Shown: in pieces, positions 51,007 to 60,038 of the stretch
Layout: the number at the start of each line of letters is the position of its first letter
Numbering within the stretch: position 1 is the stretch's first letter
Assembly: GCF_900198835.1 (NCBI RefSeq)
Contig: NZ_LT900021.1
Coordinates: 1,488,001-1,552,000, forward strand
Source of the DNA: Thermococcus henrietii
GTDB lineage: Archaea; Methanobacteriota_B; Thermococci; Thermococcales; Thermococcaceae
DNA length: 64,000 nt
Reading direction: 5' to 3'
The notes under the pieces: model-generated
Told to the model about the DNA's origin: nothing
The model's database searches: none
What the model saw: only the letters and a program-made list of their open reading frames with translations
Translations under genes and position numbers: made by a program

Positions 51007-51954
51007 ATGGGGAAGTTTCCAAAGATTGCTTCTGCCGTACTCCTGACGTTCCTCGCTTTGTTCACGGTGGTCTCCGCCCTTCAGTGGTGGGCCTACGAAA
51101 GTGCCAAGGAGAGAATTCTCTCGCTTCCCTGTGACCCCGAACTTACCCCGTACCGACTCGAAGCTGAGTCGTTCCTCCCGCCTGGATGGTTGTTGAAGGA
51201 GGGAATTGGCTACCGCTACGGTTTCTCCGGCGAGCTTGAGCTTGTGGTACCTGAAAAACTCGGAAAGCCGAGTCCCGAATACGAAGACCTGCTCTGGGTT
51301 CTGGGACTGTACCTGAACGATTCCGTGTCCGACCTCAGAGGATTTCTGGCGAACGGAAGTGATGAGGAAATTAGGATGGCGTTTCAGCCGGTTGAGAGGA
51401 ACTACATTGCCCTCAAGCTCGCCCGCGAGTATGGGGAGCGTAACCTCACGGAGGTCGTCCTAAGACCTTCCCCTCCCCTCGCTTGGGTTTTGGAGGTGTG
51501 GAAGGGTATCAGAAAGTTCGCATCGCTACCGGAAACCAAGATTGCGCTCGTGCCGGCCCTCTTCACTCTTCTTTCCTTCACGACCCTCTACCTGTGGCTA
51601 GCCGTGTTAGCGAAGACGAGAAATCGGGTCGGAAAGGTTAAAGCAGTCATCTCGTTCCTTCTTCTCTCCTTAATCTTCGCGGCTGCCCTCTGGGGAGTGC
51701 TCCAAGTCTTTGAGCCGTTTTCAGTTGGAATGGGCAATCCTACGGACCGAGAAAGAGGAGCGGCCTGCATGGAGTTTCCCTCATGGAAGTACACAAACAC
51801 AATCCACAGTAAGGCCTCCGAGTATATCGATAGCCATCCGAAAGCTACCTGCGAGGTTCTTAAGTACCTCGACCGCAGGTTGGGACGGGAAGATATGGAG
51901 AAGCTCGTGGGTGCGCTCTCCTTGAACTGGAACTGCCCTGGGCTATCTTTTTAA
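51007..51954 (+). CDS. Membrane protein of unknown function, paralogue of the preceding gene
   Basis: The 315-residue protein repeats the layout of its neighbour: N-terminal helix ending QWWAY, a soluble domain with the shared FLPPGWLLKEGIGYRYGFSG / 'P-S-R-Y-V-H-S-L-G-N-S-I-V-G-Y-S-Y' region, two central helices, and a Cys-containing end. ATG 51007 is preceded by GGGGAG and aligns best with the paralogue; ATG 50980 or TTG 50971, which overlap the upstream gene, are alternatives. The pair arose by tandem duplication. Function unknown. Confidence 0.7.
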   Translation: MGKFPKIASAVLLTFLALFTVVSALQWWAYESAKERILSLPCDPELTPYRLEAESFLPPGWLLKEGIGYRYGFSGELELVVPEKLGKPSPEYEDLLWVLGLYLNDSVSDLRGFLANGSDEEIRMAFQPVERNYIALKLAREYGERNLTEVVLRPSPPLAWVLEVWKGIRKFASLPETKIALVPALFTLLSFTTLYLWLAVLAKTRNRVGKVKAVISFLLLSLIFAAALWGVLQVFEPFSVGMGNPTDRERGAACMEFPSWKYTNTIHSKASEYIDSHPKATCEVLKYLDRRLGREDMEKLVGALSLNWNCPGLSF

Positions 51955-51987
51955 ATTCCCCTTCTCCCCTTTAGCGGGGGAGGAGAG

Positions 51988-54417
51988 ATGACCGTGAAGG
52001 TCAGATTTGACAAGGAAGTGAGAGACTACGCGAAGGGCGAGAAGGTTAAGGACTCGGTTCTCAAGCTCACCGAGACCGCTTTAGCCCAGGCCCTTGAGAA
52101 CTTCCACAGGAGAATGATTGTAATCGAGGGCGACATGCTGAGGAAGGCCGAGCTGGCCGGAATACTCGCGGGGGCCTCTGCGAGGGTTTTGAGCGGAATT
52201 TTGGAAGAGCTCATGAAGAAGCGCCTCCGCGATGAGAGCGAGGATAAAATAGAGGTCCTCTACGCCACCGACGCGCTCGGCGAGGAGACCTTCGGCAGGA
52301 AGCGCTACGAGGCCTTCAGGAAGCACTTCGACGTCTTAGCGGGCTCGAACGTCGAGGTAAAGGCCGTTACCTTCAAGCACACCCGCGACATCCTTGGAAG
52401 AACCTACGATTTGCTCGTCCTCGACATGAGCTACGACTACTCGCCGAACGACCTCGGAAGGATTATAGAGACCGTCCGCGGTGGGGGGCTGATTTTCATC
52501 CTCGCTCACCCCTTCGAGAAGTGGAAGAACATGTGGACGGGCTTCCACAAGAGCCTCGTAACGCCGCCCTACACCATAGACGACGTTAAGAAAAGGTTCA
52601 ACAGAAGGCTCATCAGGAAGTTCACGGAGCACGGGGGCATCTACATCATCACCGAGGGCGGAAAGGCCAGGAAGAAGCCGAGAAGGGGCAAGAGCCAGGC
52701 GAGGATTAGGGCCAGAAAGGGCGTCCCCATTCCGGAGGAGACTCTCTTCCCGAAGGAGCTCTACGAGATGGCCCTGACCGAGGGGCAGGTTGAGGTCTTG
52801 GAGGCCTTTGAGGAGCTGGTCGAGGGCGGAATGCTCGTTTTAACGGCAGATAGGGGAAGGGGCAAGAGCGTTTCCGTTGGAATCGGCGCGATAGGTCTAG
52901 CCTTAGCTCTAAAGAAGAGGACGAGAATCGTCGTTACCGCCCCCGAGCTTGAGAACGTTCAGGCCCTCTTCCGCTTCGCCAAGCGCGCCCTTGAGAGGCT
53001 CGGCTTCAAGCCCTACGTCGTTGAAGAGCGGGGACTGATAAAGGAGCTCTACGCGAGGAAAATCGGCCTCCGCTATTACCCGCCGGCCGAGGGCTACAGG
53101 AAGAGCGCCGACCTCTACATCCTCGATGAGGCGGCTGGAATTCACGTCCCGATACTCCACAAGTATCTCAACAAAGAGCGCGTCGTTTACTCCTCAACGA
53201 TTCACGGCTACGAGGGAGCGGGGAGGGGCTTCTCAGTGAAGTTCCTCAAGAGGGCGAGGGAGAAGAGGGAGTTTAAGGAGCTCCACATGGACGAGCCAAT
53301 TCGCTACGCGGAAAACGACCCGATTGAGCGGTGGCTCTTCGACGTTCTGCTCCTTGACGCCGAGCCCGTTGAGCTCACCGAAGAGGACTTTGAGCTGATT
53401 GAGAAGAAGGAAGTCTATCTGGAAGAGCCGGACCTCGACGACTGGTTCGAGAACGACAGACCCGAGCTGAGAAACTTCGTTGGAATCTATATCTTGGCGC
53501 ACTACCGCAACAGGCCGAGCGACGTGGCGCTTTTAGCTGACGCACCCCACCACGAGGCCCGCGTGCTCAGGCTCAAAAACGGCAAGATAGTGACGGCGAT
53601 ACAGATTGCCAAGGAAGGTGGAATTCCGAAGAAGGTAATAGACAAGATGGCCAAGGGCTACAAGCCTCGCGGAAACATAATCCCGGACATGATGGTCAAG
53701 CACCATTATTTGAAGGAATTCGCGAAGCTGAAGGGTTACAGAATAGTGAGGATAGCAACCCATCCGGATGCGATGGACAGGGGACTTGGAAGCAAGGCCC
53801 TGGAGCTCCTTGAGAAGGAGGCCCGCGAAAAGGGCCTCGACTGGATAGGCTCTGGCTTTGGAGCCAGTGAGGAACTCGTCCGCTTCTGGGTCAGGAACGG
53901 CTTCGCTGTGGTTCATCTCAGCCCCGCGAGGAACCCGGTCAGCGGTGAGTTTACGGCGATAGTCCTCAAGCCGATAAGCGAAAAGGCCAAGAAGCTCATC
54001 AAGAAGGCCAACGATGAGTTCAGGATAAGGCTCACAGAGTGGCTCGGAGATACGCACAGGGAGCTTGAGCCCGAGATAGCGCGCTGGCTCTTCGAGACAC
54101 CCTTCGGCGAGGCCGTTGATTATCCGGTTCACCTCACGGAGATTCAGAAGAAAAGGCTTGATGCTTTCACGGGTAAGGTCCTGACCTACGACACGGTAGT
54201 TGACGCGGTGAAGCCGATAGTGAAGCTCTACTTCCTCGACGGCTGGATGAAGCCCTACCTCGACGAGAGGCAGATAAAGCTCCTCATCTACCGCGTTCTT
54301 CAGGCCCACAGCTGGGAGGAGACGGCAAAGCTGATAGACAGAACAGAGACCTTTACCATGATTGAGGTGCGCGACATCATAAGGGGCCTCTGGTACTACT
54401 ACAAGAGGCTCCTCTGA
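51988..54417 (+). CDS. tmcA: tRNA(Met)/RNA cytidine acetyltransferase TmcA (Nat10 family)
   Basis: The 809-residue enzyme acetylates cytidine N4 in RNA using acetyl-CoA and ATP. It has an N-terminal DUF1726-type domain, a RecD-like helicase with Walker A TADRGRGKSVSVG and Walker B YILDEAAGIH, a GNAT domain with IATHPDAMDRGLGSKAL, and a C-terminal tRNA-binding region. In Thermococcus kodakarensis the Nat10/TmcA enzyme places ac4C in many RNAs and this rises with temperature. GGAGGAGAG precedes ATG 51988. It is a single gene followed by a promoter for the NYN pair. Confidence 0.95.
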   Translation: MTVKVRFDKEVRDYAKGEKVKDSVLKLTETALAQALENFHRRMIVIEGDMLRKAELAGILAGASARVLSGILEELMKKRLRDESEDKIEVLYATDALGEETFGRKRYEAFRKHFDVLAGSNVEVKAVTFKHTRDILGRTYDLLVLDMSYDYSPNDLGRIIETVRGGGLIFILAHPFEKWKNMWTGFHKSLVTPPYTIDDVKKRFNRRLIRKFTEHGGIYIITEGGKARKKPRRGKSQARIRARKGVPIPEETLFPKELYEMALTEGQVEVLEAFEELVEGGMLVLTADRGRGKSVSVGIGAIGLALALKKRTRIVVTAPELENVQALFRFAKRALERLGFKPYVVEERGLIKELYARKIGLRYYPPAEGYRKSADLYILDEAAGIHVPILHKYLNKERVVYSSTIHGYEGAGRGFSVKFLKRAREKREFKELHMDEPIRYAENDPIERWLFDVLLLDAEPVELTEEDFELIEKKEVYLEEPDLDDWFENDRPELRNFVGIYILAHYRNRPSDVALLADAPHHEARVLRLKNGKIVTAIQIAKEGGIPKKVIDKMAKGYKPRGNIIPDMMVKHHYLKEFAKLKGYRIVRIATHPDAMDRGLGSKALELLEKEAREKGLDWIGSGFGASEELVRFWVRNGFAVVHLSPARNPVSGEFTAIVLKPISEKAKKLIKKANDEFRIRLTEWLGDTHRELEPEIARWLFETPFGEAVDYPVHLTEIQKKRLDAFTGKVLTYDTVVDAVKPIVKLYFLDGWMKPYLDERQIKLLIYRVLQAHSWEETAKLIDRTETFTMIEVRDIIRGLWYYYKRLL

Positions 54418-54485
54418 CGAACATTTTTTATATCATTGGCCCGTAAAAGGCCGTGTTAGTTTCAGTGATTTCAACGGTGACACCT

Positions 54486-55007
54486 ATGCCAGGCGGAAGC
54501 TGGGAAAAGATAATCTCGATGACGAAGGACGGAATAAAGAGCATAGGGATGATTAAACAGAAGTCCAAGCGTGGGAAGAAGATAGCCCTTCTCATTGATG
54601 GACCGAACATCCTGAGGAAGGAGTTCGGGATAAAGCTCGAAGACATCGTTGACGTTTTAGAGAGCATCGGAGACATCCGCGTTGCGAAGGTCATACTCAA
54701 TCAGTACGCCCCCCAGGGCCTCATAGAGGCGGTCTCGAATCAGGGGTTTGAGGCCGTTGTCGTTTCCGGCGAAACGGGGGTAAAGCTTGCCGTTGAGGCC
54801 ATGCGCGAGATTTACAACCCCAACATAGATGTAATCGCCCTCGCGACGCGGAACGCGGAGTTTCTGCCGGTCATCCTCAAGGCCAAGGAGAAGGGGAAGG
54901 AAACAGTGGTCATCGGCGTCGAGCCGGGATTCTCCGTTGCGTTAAAGCACGCGGCGGACTACACCATAGTCCTCGAGCCCAAGCGGGACGGGAGGGATGA
55001 GCTGTGA
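54486..55007 (+). CDS. NYN-domain putative RNase (TIGR00288-like), copy 1
   Basis: The 173-residue protein has a short basic leader and a NYN domain: [20 protein letters not shown] supplies the first Asp and [16 protein letters not shown] the later Asp/Glu cluster of the PIN-like active site. In the second acidic motif this copy reads TRNAEFLP where the other copy reads [11 protein letters not shown] proteins are related to PIN nucleases. GGTGAC precedes ATG 54486. It overlaps the next, paralogous gene by 4 bases. Confidence 0.85.
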   Translation: MPGGSWEKIISMTKDGIKSIGMIKQKSKRGKKIALLIDGPNILRKEFGIKLEDIVDVLESIGDIRVAKVILNQYAPQGLIEAVSNQGFEAVVVSGETGVKLAVEAMREIYNPNIDVIALATRNAEFLPVILKAKEKGKETVVIGVEPGFSVALKHAADYTIVLEPKRDGRDEL

Positions 55008-55489
55008 AGGAGACGCTCATCAAGGTCCTCAAGCGCGAGAAAGAGCCACCAAGTGAGGAGATAAGCGGCAAGAGCATCGGGCTCATAATAGACGGACCGA
55101 ACATCCTGAGGAAGGAGTTCGGGATAAAGCTCGAAGACATCGTTGAGGCCCTTGAGAGAATTGGTAAGATAAGGGTCGCAAAGGTTGTCCTCAACCAGTA
55201 CGCACCCCAGGGACTCATAGAGGCGGTCGTCAACCAGGGGCTTGAGCCCGTTATAGTCGCCGGCGACACCGACGTGAGGATAGCGATAGAGGCCATGGAG
55301 CTCATATATAACTCCGACGTGGAGGTTATAGCCCTGGCCACGAGGGACGCGGATTTTCTACCTATAATCCAGGAAGCGAAGAGAAAGGGAAAGGAGACGA
55401 TAGTCATAGGCACCGAGCCCGGCTTTTCTGTGGCCCTTCAGAACGCCGCCGACTACGTCATCAAGATGGTTAGCAAGGTAGAGGACTGA
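55004..55489 (+). CDS. NYN-domain putative RNase (TIGR00288-like), copy 2
   Basis: The 161-residue protein is a close tandem duplicate of the preceding one: [20 protein letters not shown] is nearly identical and the acidic motif is [15 protein letters not shown], the full form. The two likely form a heterodimer or have divided roles. GTG 55004 overlaps the upstream stop; GGAGGGATGAG is the ribosome site. Confidence 0.87.
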   Translation: MKETLIKVLKREKEPPSEEISGKSIGLIIDGPNILRKEFGIKLEDIVEALERIGKIRVAKVVLNQYAPQGLIEAVVNQGLEPVIVAGDTDVRIAIEAMELIYNSDVEVIALATRDADFLPIIQEAKRKGKETIVIGTEPGFSVALQNAADYVIKMVSKVED

Positions 55490-55575
55490 AGTGGCCAAAG
55501 TTGGGAGGCAAACCTTTTTTAAACCTTCAATTATCGGGTTATTGAACGTGACAACTTGTTAATGGAGGTGGTTCG

Positions 55576-56742
55576 ATGAAGAGGCTACTGGTGATTCTGG
55601 TTGCCGCCCTCATGGTGGCCTCCCTCTTTGGCGCAAGGCCAGTCAAGGCCGAGGAAACGCTGACCGTTTACTCCTACGATAGCATTGAGCCCTGGATGAA
55701 GGAAATCATTCCAATATTCGAGAAGGAGTACGGCGTCAAAGTCCGCCTCGTGACGTTCGGCGACGCCGGGGAAGTGCTCAGCAAGCTGATAATCGAGAAG
55801 AACAACCCGCAGGCGGACGTTGTCGTTGGAATAGACAACAGCTACCTTCAGAAGGCACTTCAGGCGGACATCTTAATCCCCTACAAGCCGGAGAACGCGA
55901 AGTACATCCCCGATTGGATTATAAAGGACTTTGACCCGACCTTCCACCTCACGCCCTATGACTACGGTGCTATAGCAATAGTCTACAAGAAGGACGTCGT
56001 GAAGAACCCGCCGAAAACCTTTGAGGACCTGACGAAGCCCGAGTGGAAGGGCAAGCTCATCGTCGAGAACCCGCTGACGAGTTCAACTGGAATGGCCTTT
56101 TTCCTCTGGACGATTGGCGTTTACGGCGACAAGTGGCCCTACTACTGGGAGAAGCTCAAGCAGAACGACGTGATAATCGTCAAAGGCTGGGGAGCCGGCT
56201 GGGAGATGTGGGACAAGAACCAGGCCCCTCTGTTCGTCAGCTACGCCACTGACCCGGCCTACGCAGCCTGCGAAGAGAACAGCACCAACATCGGTGCAAT
56301 CTTCCTTAACAACACCGCCTACGTTCAGATTGAGGGAGCGGGAATCGTCAAGGGAACTAAGCACCTCAAACTCGCCGAGGAGTTCATAAACTTCCTGATA
56401 AGCAAAACCGCCCAGGAGAAGCTCCCAACGACGCAGTGGATGTATCCCGTTAACAAAGAAGTCAAACTCCCGGCCTGCTTCAGCTACGCCCTCAACGTCA
56501 GCTCCGCTAAGGTAATCTCAATCCCCTCCGAGGAGCTCGCCAAAAACACCGACAAGTGGCTTAAGGAGTGGAGGGAGCTGATGGTCGAGGGCAAATCCCC
56601 CGAGGAAATCTCCCCAACGCCGACTTCCACCGCCAATACGAACAAAACCGAGAGCTCACGCGGTAAGGGTTCGAGTATCTGTGGCCCTGGTTTGATAGTC
56701 GGACTTGCCATAGTGCCTCTTCTTCTCAGGAGAAGACTCTAA
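55576..56742 (+). CDS. Thiamine/Fe3+-class substrate-binding protein with CGP-CTERM anchor
   Basis: The 388-residue protein has a signal peptide (LVILVAALMVASLFG, cut near VKAEE), a type 2 binding-protein domain with the ThiB/TbpA-like start LTVYSYDSIEPWMKEIIPIFEKEYG and ...QADVVVGIDNSYL, a Thr/Ser linker and the tail SICGPGLIVGLAIVPLLLRRRL. It should be anchored to the cell surface rather than lipidated at the N-terminus. No permease or ATPase is adjacent, so it would have to feed a distant importer. GGAGGTGG precedes ATG 55576, and a promoter (CCTTTTTTAAACC) lies near 55512-55524. Confidence 0.87.
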   Translation: MKRLLVILVAALMVASLFGARPVKAEETLTVYSYDSIEPWMKEIIPIFEKEYGVKVRLVTFGDAGEVLSKLIIEKNNPQADVVVGIDNSYLQKALQADILIPYKPENAKYIPDWIIKDFDPTFHLTPYDYGAIAIVYKKDVVKNPPKTFEDLTKPEWKGKLIVENPLTSSTGMAFFLWTIGVYGDKWPYYWEKLKQNDVIIVKGWGAGWEMWDKNQAPLFVSYATDPAYAACEENSTNIGAIFLNNTAYVQIEGAGIVKGTKHLKLAEEFINFLISKTAQEKLPTTQWMYPVNKEVKLPACFSYALNVSSAKVISIPSEELAKNTDKWLKEWRELMVEGKSPEEISPTPTSTANTNKTESSRGKGSSICGPGLIVGLAIVPLLLRRRL

Positions 56743-56984
56743 CTTTCCCCACTTTTCAATTATGCCTAACAAATCTCTATTCAATGAGTAAGAACGAGAA
56801 CAACATTTTTCCTTTGAGGTTAACACCTCTAAAACGTCCAAATTCTCGTCGAACAAGTGAAGTTTAGGCTCAAGGAGAGCATTGGAGCACTCTCCCGAAC
56901 TTGTAGAAAGGTAAAGGGAATAATCCACAGGATAAGATTGGCTGATATAATTCCTTATTCTTCCATGGAAGGCAATCTCCAGAT

Positions 56985-57037
56985 TGGAGAAACATTTATA
57001 TACTCCAAGAGCAGTGATATTAAGTGCAGTGGTGTCT
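56985..57037 (+). promoter_or_regulatory. Promoter of the coiled-coil gene cluster
   Basis: BRE-like GAGAAAC precedes the TATA element ATTTATATAC at about 56992-57001. GGTG at about 57029-57033 is the likely ribosome site for ATG 57038. The rest of the 295-base gap from 56743 holds no gene I can support. Confidence 0.55.
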
Positions 57038-57553
57038 ATGCGATATTTGGTGATAGTGAGATACGAAAATGATGCCGAGAGAAAGAGAGTGGACTACCTC
57101 CTTGAGAAATGGTCAGAAAAAACTTCAATAAAAAAACCAAAGGGTCTTATTTTTTTCATAGATACCGACCGTCCACATGAGTTCTTGGAGGACTTGTTTT
57201 CAAAGTTAGAGGGAGAACCCGAGAGGAAAGTGGAGGTGTATAAGGTTGAAGGTACCGTTAGGGGGGTGGAGAAAAGGAGCGTTGAGTTGAGATACAAAAT
57301 TCCCGAGGAAAAGCGAGTGGTTGAGAGGTTTATTGAGTATATCCTTACGAAGTTTAATGCAAACGTACTCCAGAAGATAGGGGGGAGCAAAGTCTACGAG
57401 GTCCCCACGCGAAAAGGTAGGGGTACGGTACAAGTGGAACTCAAAGAGAACAACGGGACCGAGGTCATAATCACGATTCAGGGTTATGGGGATGTTGTTG
57501 ATTTTCTTTCAGAACGAATCAAAGAAGAACTCACATTGTTTGCAGGTGATTAA
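57038..57553 (+). CDS. Small alpha/beta protein of unknown function, first gene of coiled-coil cluster
   Basis: The 171-residue protein starts MRYLVIVRYENDAERKRVDY and alternates strands and charged helices; a central part (KRSVELRYKIPEEKRVVERFIEYILTK) and a basic beta hairpin (VYEVPTRKGRGTVQVEL) stand out. The composition suggests one or two ferredoxin-like units, but no family is recognised. The stop is one base before the start of the next gene (TAAG-ATG), so the two are tightly coupled. A longer start at 56984 would place the TATA box inside the gene and is rejected. Confidence 0.75.
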   Translation: MRYLVIVRYENDAERKRVDYLLEKWSEKTSIKKPKGLIFFIDTDRPHEFLEDLFSKLEGEPERKVEVYKVEGTVRGVEKRSVELRYKIPEEKRVVERFIEYILTKFNANVLQKIGGSKVYEVPTRKGRGTVQVELKENNGTEVIITIQGYGDVVDFLSERIKEELTLFAGD

Positions 57554-57554
57554 G

Positions 57555-59399
57555 ATGGGGCTATTTGAGGAGGGCAGGACGGATTGTGTTAAGGCTTTGC
57601 TAAAACCCGCGGAGCGGGTTTTGAAAGAAGGGCTGGATATCGCGGTAGAGAGTTTTCAGAGGCGAGAAAAGCTCTGGCAACAGGTAGAAGAAAATTATGA
57701 ACGCTATTTAGACGGAGAATGTGGGGAATTTCTTAGGGACCTTGATATGCACTTTAGGAGCAAGTTTGAGGGCGCGTTGGCTTTGCTCGCTTGGAGTTTC
57801 AGGCAGAACGGCGAAACGTACCTTCCAGCCAGTAGGAGGTATAGGGACAGGGAGCTTGAGGCTCTCGAACGTGTTCTCCGTTACAACGTCTTTGAAATTT
57901 ATACTATGGAGGACATACTGAGGCAGATAATGCATAGGGACACCAACATTCTCGGTCTCCTCAGGGAGTACCGTAGCGTGAACACATGGATTGAGGGAAT
58001 ACTACAGGACCACAGCATCAAGTTGCAGCTGAGATTGTTCTTGAAATCAACATGGGAATCCTACAAGGGCAAAATAACCGCCGCTATGGCAGAGGCAACA
58101 CAGCGCTTTGATTGGTTCCAGGACGTCATCCACGAAGCCGAAGAAGAAACAATGGCCGTCGAGAGGACATACCGGAGACAACTGGAGAGGAAAGACCAAG
58201 AGATGAACGAACTGAGGAAGCAGATGAACAGTATGCGCATGAGATTCGAGCAGGAAAAGGCGGAGCTTCAGAAAAGACTTGAAGCCGCAAAGGATGAGGA
58301 ACTCGCCCGCATCATTCAGGAAAAGGAGGAGATGCGGAGAAGGTTCGAAGAGGAAAAGGCCCGGCTTGTTGAAGAGATAAGCAGAATGAAAGATGAGGAA
58401 GCTAGAAAGATGCTGGAAGAAGAACTGGCCAAGATGCAGGAGAAAATGACGGCAGAAGTTAGGGCGATGGAGGAAGAAATAAAACGGAGGGAACTCCAGC
58501 TCAGAGAAAAAGAAATGGAACTTAGGAAGAGAGAACTTGAAATCAAAGAGAAAGAGGACGAGATTTCAAGGAAAATCCGAGAGGTAATGAACCTTACAGG
58601 AAAGGTCGAGAAGGGTTCACGCTTTGTGAAACTTGACGAAGCAAGGATAATGGAGATTAACTTCATCGGTCGGATTAAGAGCAAGTTCAAGGACAACGTT
58701 AAACTCCTTGGAATGACGTTTAAGGTGGAGTCAGTAAAGGAAGTAAAAACGTTTGACAAAACATCGTACGTTGGAAAGCTCAATGAGAGGGACCTCAAAA
58801 ACGTTCCGGACAATACGCTTGTTGAGGTCAAGCTAAAGGAAAAGAAGCTTCTTGGCAGGGGAAAAGAGATAATGGTCAAGGCACTCTTCTACGGAAGGCC
58901 AGAGCGTTATGCGGAGGTCGGCTTCGATACAGACCCAATTGAATTGGCCGACATAAACGCCCTCCTAATAGACGCCCGGGATAACGCCAAGAACGGCCGC
59001 GTTGTTCTTCTCGTGGCATCTCCCACGGGATTCGAGAGGAGAGTAAGGAGTTACATCGACTCGAAGGACTTTCATAGGAACTTTATCTCCGAGAACGTCT
59101 CCATTGCCCTCCTTGACCTTGAGAGCGGTGAACTGCTGTACAATCCCCACGATGAATACGCTAAGGCCTTTAAGCCTTTCCTCAGGCTTGAACGGGATGA
59201 AGAACTCTTGGCCAAGGTCAAGGCAATGCTTGAGGAGAGAGTCTCACAGAAGGGATACGTTAGGCTTGAAGATGCCGTTGGAGACTTTTCCGAGGACATC
59301 GTGAAAAGGGCATTCCAGGAACTCAAGAATGAGAAAGGTTACGTAACAAAATTCATCGACGGCGTTGGTTACGTCCTCGTAAAGGAGGGGTTCCTCTGA
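57555..59399 (+). CDS. Large coiled-coil protein with C-terminal winged-helix-like domain
   Basis: The 614-residue protein has a helical N-terminal domain (1 to about 215), a long Glu/Lys/Arg-rich coiled coil (about 215-365), a beta-rich region (about 370-460), an alpha/beta region (ALLIDARDNAKNGRVVLLVASP, IALLDLESGELLYNP) and a final 75 residues that read like a winged helix (LLAKVKAMLEERVSQKGYVR, FSEDIVKRAFQELKNEKGYV). No ATPase motif is present. GGTGAT precedes ATG 57555. It is followed by two small coiled-coil genes with which it probably forms an assembly. I know no named family for it. Confidence 0.8.
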   Translation: MGLFEEGRTDCVKALLKPAERVLKEGLDIAVESFQRREKLWQQVEENYERYLDGECGEFLRDLDMHFRSKFEGALALLAWSFRQNGETYLPASRRYRDRELEALERVLRYNVFEIYTMEDILRQIMHRDTNILGLLREYRSVNTWIEGILQDHSIKLQLRLFLKSTWESYKGKITAAMAEATQRFDWFQDVIHEAEEETMAVERTYRRQLERKDQEMNELRKQMNSMRMRFEQEKAELQKRLEAAKDEELARIIQEKEEMRRRFEEEKARLVEEISRMKDEEARKMLEEELAKMQEKMTAEVRAMEEEIKRRELQLREKEMELRKRELEIKEKEDEISRKIREVMNLTGKVEKGSRFVKLDEARIMEINFIGRIKSKFKDNVKLLGMTFKVESVKEVKTFDKTSYVGKLNERDLKNVPDNTLVEVKLKEKKLLGRGKEIMVKALFYGRPERYAEVGFDTDPIELADINALLIDARDNAKNGRVVLLVASPTGFERRVRSYIDSKDFHRNFISENVSIALLDLESGELLYNPHDEYAKAFKPFLRLERDEELLAKVKAMLEERVSQKGYVRLEDAVGDFSEDIVKRAFQELKNEKGYVTKFIDGVGYVLVKEGFL

Positions 59400-59441
59400 A
59401 GCTTTCGTTTTTAGTATGCAGATTGTGGTGGGGGTGTTGAT

Positions 59442-60038
59442 ATGGGACTAAGAGACATGTTTGGGAAAAAGAACACGATAGAGAAGCTCTCCCTTAGGGA
59501 GCTCCAGGGGGAAGAGATACGGCTGAGAAACAGACTGGAACGTCTCAAGAAGGACCTCAACCAGATAGAGAAAAAGAAAAAGCAGCTCTTTCAGGAGGGA
59601 ATCGGAGCGGATAAACTCAAGAAGAAGATGCTTGCCCAAGAAATCAAAAGCCTCGACATGGAGCAGAAACTCAAGCTCAAGGACTTCACGATGGCCCAAA
59701 AGCAGTACACTCTGATAAAGAATATGATAATCGTCAAGAAGTACGAGAAGGAGCTTCGGAAAGTTGGGATATGGGAAAAGCTGAGCAGTGTTGAGCCAGA
59801 ACAGCTCGAGCAGGCCCTGATAAAGATAAACCTTGACGGAAAGGAGTTCGATGAGATGGTAAGCAGCCTCAACAGGGTATTCGAAATGGAGGTTGCTGAA
59901 TTTGAAGAGAGCGAAGACGAGACGGAGAGGGAGCTTCTCAAAGCCTGGAGCCAGGTAGAAACAGGGGAAGCTGATGTAGAAGAGGTCGCAGAGAAGGTCA
60001 TTTCTATGGACAAAAAACTTGAGGATGAGGAGCTATGA
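59442..60038 (+). CDS. Small coiled-coil protein, ESCRT-III/Snf7-like layout, copy 1
   Basis: The 198-residue protein starts MGLRDMFGKKNTIEKLSLRE, then has two long basic helices (to about residue 95), a shorter helix region with MxxxN-type spacing (FDEMVSSLNRVFEM, about 133-148) and an acidic C-terminus (EFEESEDETERELLKAWSQV). A short N-terminal amphipathic segment, a basic hairpin, and an acidic tail are the plan of ESCRT-III proteins. The evidence is shape only. GGTGGGGGTG precedes the ATG; it overlaps its paralogue by 4 bases. Confidence 0.75.
   Translation: MGLRDMFGKKNTIEKLSLRELQGEEIRLRNRLERLKKDLNQIEKKKKQLFQEGIGADKLKKKMLAQEIKSLDMEQKLKLKDFTMAQKQYTLIKNMIIVKKYEKELRKVGIWEKLSSVEPEQLEQALIKINLDGKEFDEMVSSLNRVFEMEVAEFEESEDETERELLKAWSQVETGEADVEEVAEKVISMDKKLEDEEL

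Noticed and set aside
55490-55575. Thiamine riboswitch upstream of the ThiB-like gene
   Set aside because: The gap is only 86 bases and is filled by a promoter and ribosome site; no THI-box core sequence is seen.
56743-56928. Minus-strand frame before the coiled-coil cluster (starts MDYSLYLSTSSGEC)
   Set aside because: The composition is slightly protein-like but it has no ribosome site, no known motif and runs antisense into the binding-protein gene. It could be a decayed gene but this cannot be supported.
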